NCBI GenBank assembly: GCA_002900535.1
Contig: MUGC01000077.1
Coordinates: 1-5,898, forward strand
Direction: 5' to 3'
DNA from: Thermoplasmata archaeon M9B1D
GTDB taxonomy: Archaea > Thermoplasmatota > E2 > DHVEG-1
Length of the DNA stretch: 5,898 nucleotides
A program made the position numbers and the translations under genes. The notes below the pieces were generated by a model, which worked only from the letters and a program-made list of their open reading frames with translations, was not told the DNA's origin and did not search any database. Shown one piece after another: positions 4,699 through 5,898 of the stretch (position 1 is its first letter; every line of letters begins with the position of its first letter).

Positions 4699-5358
4699 AT
4701 GATTAACTATATTTTTAAGGACGATGCTAAAAGAAATATTTCAGTTGGAAAAATAGTATGTCTTGCAAGAACTTATATAAAACACGCTGAAGAGATGAAA
4801 TCAAATGTTCCAGAAGTCCCTCTTCTTTTCTTAAAGCCTGCAAGCTCAATTATTTTTGATGGAGATTCAATAATTTTTCCAAAAATATCAAAATGCTTAC
4901 ATCATGAAGTTGAATTAGGCATAGTTATTGGTAAAAAATGTAAGAAAGTATCTTCAATAAATGCTTTAGACTATGTGCTTGGTTATTGTGTTACATTAGA
5001 TATTACTGCTCGTGATATCCAATCTATAGCAAAGAAAAAGGGTTGGCCTTGGGGTATTGCTAAAGGTTTTGATACTTTTGCACCTATTAGCAACATTATT
5101 TTAAAAGAAGAGGTTTCTGATCCTAATAACCTTAGCATTTTACTAAAAGTCAATGGAGATGCAAGACAGAGTTCAAATACAAAAAATATGGTTTTTACAG
5201 TTGAGCAAATTATTGAATTTATTTCAAGTGTGATGACTCTTGAACCTGGTGATCTAATAATGACTGGTACACCAGAGGGTGTGGCTGAAATTAAAAAAGG
5301 AGATGTTTTAGAAGCTTGGCTTAGTAATATTTGTAGTTTAAAGGTATTTGTAACATAG
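4699..5358 (+). CDS. Fumarylacetoacetate hydrolase family protein, FAHD1/YcgM-like
   Basis: A 219-residue cytoplasmic enzyme made of a single FAH domain, the length typical of FAHD1 and YcgM. Those relatives hydrolyse acylpyruvates or decarboxylate oxaloacetate using a divalent metal. The N-terminal motif LARTYIKHAEEM (22-33) corresponds to the family's RNYxxHAxEM. The metal ligands are Glu70 and Glu72 in HHEVELG (68-74) and Asp101 in LDITARDIQ (100-108). Lys122 in KGFDTFAPIS is the expected active-site lysine. The C-terminal GDLIMTGTPEGV motif is also present. All key residues are intact, but the substrate cannot be decided; other FAH-family members act as isomerases or hydratases in aromatic degradation. 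The gene is divergent from gcvPA and 73 bases before a thiolase on the same strand. There is no SD, and a TATA box at -26 suggests a leaderless transcript. Confidence 0.93.
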   Translation: MINYIFKDDAKRNISVGKIVCLARTYIKHAEEMKSNVPEVPLLFLKPASSIIFDGDSIIFPKISKCLHHEVELGIVIGKKCKKVSSINALDYVLGYCVTLDITARDIQSIAKKKGWPWGIAKGFDTFAPISNIILKEEVSDPNNLSILLKVNGDARQSSNTKNMVFTVEQIIEFISSVMTLEPGDLIMTGTPEGVAEIKKGDVLEAWLSNICSLKVFVT

Positions 5359-5371
5359 TTTTTGGAAAATG

Positions 5372-5392
5372 TTTTAAACACTAATTTTATTG
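5372..5392 (+). promoter_or_regulatory. Possible box A elements upstream of the thiolase gene
   Basis: Two TATA-like stretches, TTTTAAACA (5372-5380) and AATTTTATT (5383-5391), lie 40-60 bases before the thiolase ATG and would start a short leader near 5400-5417. The gene could instead be read through from the FAH-family gene, so this call is weak. Confidence 0.3.
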
Positions 5393-5415
5393 CGAAATTA
5401 CAATTGTTTCTCTAA

Positions 5416-5422
5416 GGGAGGT
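5416..5422 (+). promoter_or_regulatory. Strong Shine-Dalgarno site of the thiolase gene
   Basis: GGGAGGT lies nine bases before ATG 5432 and fixes that start. The same heptamer precedes gcvPB, and a shorter GGGAG precedes gcvPA, so SD-led initiation is in regular use in this genome. Confidence 0.8.
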
Positions 5423-5431
5423 TAAATATAA

Positions 5432-5898
5432 ATGAAAGATGTAGTGATTGTATCTGGTGTTAGAACAGCGCAGGGTAAATTCTCTGGTGCATTAAAGAGT
5501 TTTTCTGCACCACAACTTGGTGGTATTGTTATTAAAGAAGCTGTTAAGAGAGCAGGGATTAAGCCCAAGGATGTAAATGAGGTAATTATGGGTTGTGTTG
5601 TTTCTGCAGGTCTTGGTCAAAATGTTGCACGTCAGGCAGCAATTAATGCAGGTATTCCTTATGAAGTTGGTGCATTTCATCTGGATAAAGTGTGTGGTTC
5701 TAGTCTTAAGGCTGTTGTTTGTGCAACTCAAGCTATAAAATGTGGTGATGCAGATGTTGTTGTTGCTGGTGGAATGGAGAGCATGAGTAACTGCCCATTT
5801 GCTTTACCAAAAGCTCGATATGGTTATAGGATGTTTGACGGAAAAGTCGTTGATCTTATGGTTCGTGATGGCCTATGGGATGTTTATAATGATTATCA
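5432..5898 (+). CDS. Thiolase, acetyl-CoA C-acetyltransferase type (5' part, cut by window end)
   Basis: The first 155 residues of a thiolase, roughly 40% of a protein that is normally near 390 residues. The start reads KDVVIVSGVRTAQGKFSGAL, the usual opening of degradative and biosynthetic thiolases. The acylated cysteine is Cys88 in DKVCGSSLKAV (85-95), where most relatives have N-K-V-C-G-S-G. GGMESMSN (113-120) and the later PKARYGYR-DG-DLM--DGLWD-YNDY region match bacterial and archaeal acetyl-CoA acetyltransferases and their covering loop. The enzyme condenses two acetyl-CoA to acetoacetyl-CoA or runs the reverse step at the end of beta-oxidation. Without HMG-CoA synthase or other fatty-acid genes in view the direction cannot be chosen. 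Archaeal thiolases of the mevalonate pathway are usually a different, shorter-motif type, so a catabolic or acetoacetyl-CoA role is likelier. The active-site His and second Cys lie beyond the edge. Confidence 0.94.
   Translation, partial: MKDVVIVSGVRTAQGKFSGALKSFSAPQLGGIVIKEAVKRAGIKPKDVNEVIMGCVVSAGLGQNVARQAAINAGIPYEVGAFHLDKVCGSSLKAVVCATQAIKCGDADVVVAGGMESMSNCPFALPKARYGYRMFDGKVVDLMVRDGLWDVYNDY

Noticed and set aside
4983..5381. 132-codon open frame on the - strand over the FAH-family gene
   Set aside because: It is a mirror of a well-conserved enzyme frame; its translation shows no domain and the overlapped gene has all family residues intact.
5492..5731. 79-codon open frame on the - strand at the right end
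   Set aside because: It is antisense to the thiolase coding region, whose catalytic motif DKVCGSS lies inside it; the translation is a low-complexity Asn/Thr-rich sequence.
1..5898. Mobile elements, CRISPR arrays, defence or toxin-antitoxin systems
   Set aside because: No direct-repeat arrays, terminal inverted repeats, transposase, integrase or defence motifs were seen; the genes are housekeeping or small conserved-looking proteins.

Overview
This AT-rich window comes from an archaeon. The strongest evidence is an intron-containing tRNA-Trp(CCA) whose exon-intron junctions fold into an archaeal bulge-helix-bulge, with 3'-terminal CCA not encoded. Supporting evidence is an eL41 ribosomal protein (archaeal/eukaryotic only), TATA-like box A elements about 26 bases before several genes, and a mixture of apparently leaderless and Shine-Dalgarno-led genes. 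Nothing here fixes the phylum; a euryarchaeal or Thermoplasmatota-like lineage is only a guess.

Layout. Bases 1-768 hold the C-terminal part of a sensor histidine kinase whose 5' end lies outside the window. Next are a small protein with two tandem zinc ribbons (795-1145), a 32-residue eL41 gene (1238-1336) and, 11 bases later, the tRNA-Trp gene (1348-1488). A small two-helix membrane protein (1623-1832) follows. All of these are on the + strand. On the - strand lie gcvPA (4614 to 3271) and gcvPB (3271 to 1829), the two subunits of the split glycine decarboxylase, with overlapping stop and start codons. An 85-base divergent promoter region separates gcvPA from a + strand FAHD1-like fumarylacetoacetate hydrolase family gene (4699-5358). 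The 5' part of a thiolase gene (5432 onward) runs off the right edge.

The most notable element is the 68-nt tRNA-Trp intron. It reads as a complete box C/D guide RNA: C, D', C' and D boxes with two 12-nt guide spacers. Under the N+5 rule the guides point exactly at C34 (wobble base of the CCA anticodon) and position 39 of the same tRNA. This matches the cis-encoded guide known from the tRNA-Trp introns of Haloferax and other archaea. Here boxes C and D both deviate from consensus, but in a compensatory way (U-A replacing the usual G-C pair), and residue 39 is C rather than U.

The rest is mainly central metabolism: glycine cleavage (GcvPA/GcvPB with GcvH and GcvT expected elsewhere), a probable acylpyruvase or oxaloacetate decarboxylase, and an acetyl-CoA acetyltransferase-type thiolase, beside small translation-related or uncharacterised genes. 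I see no mobile element, CRISPR array or defence locus.
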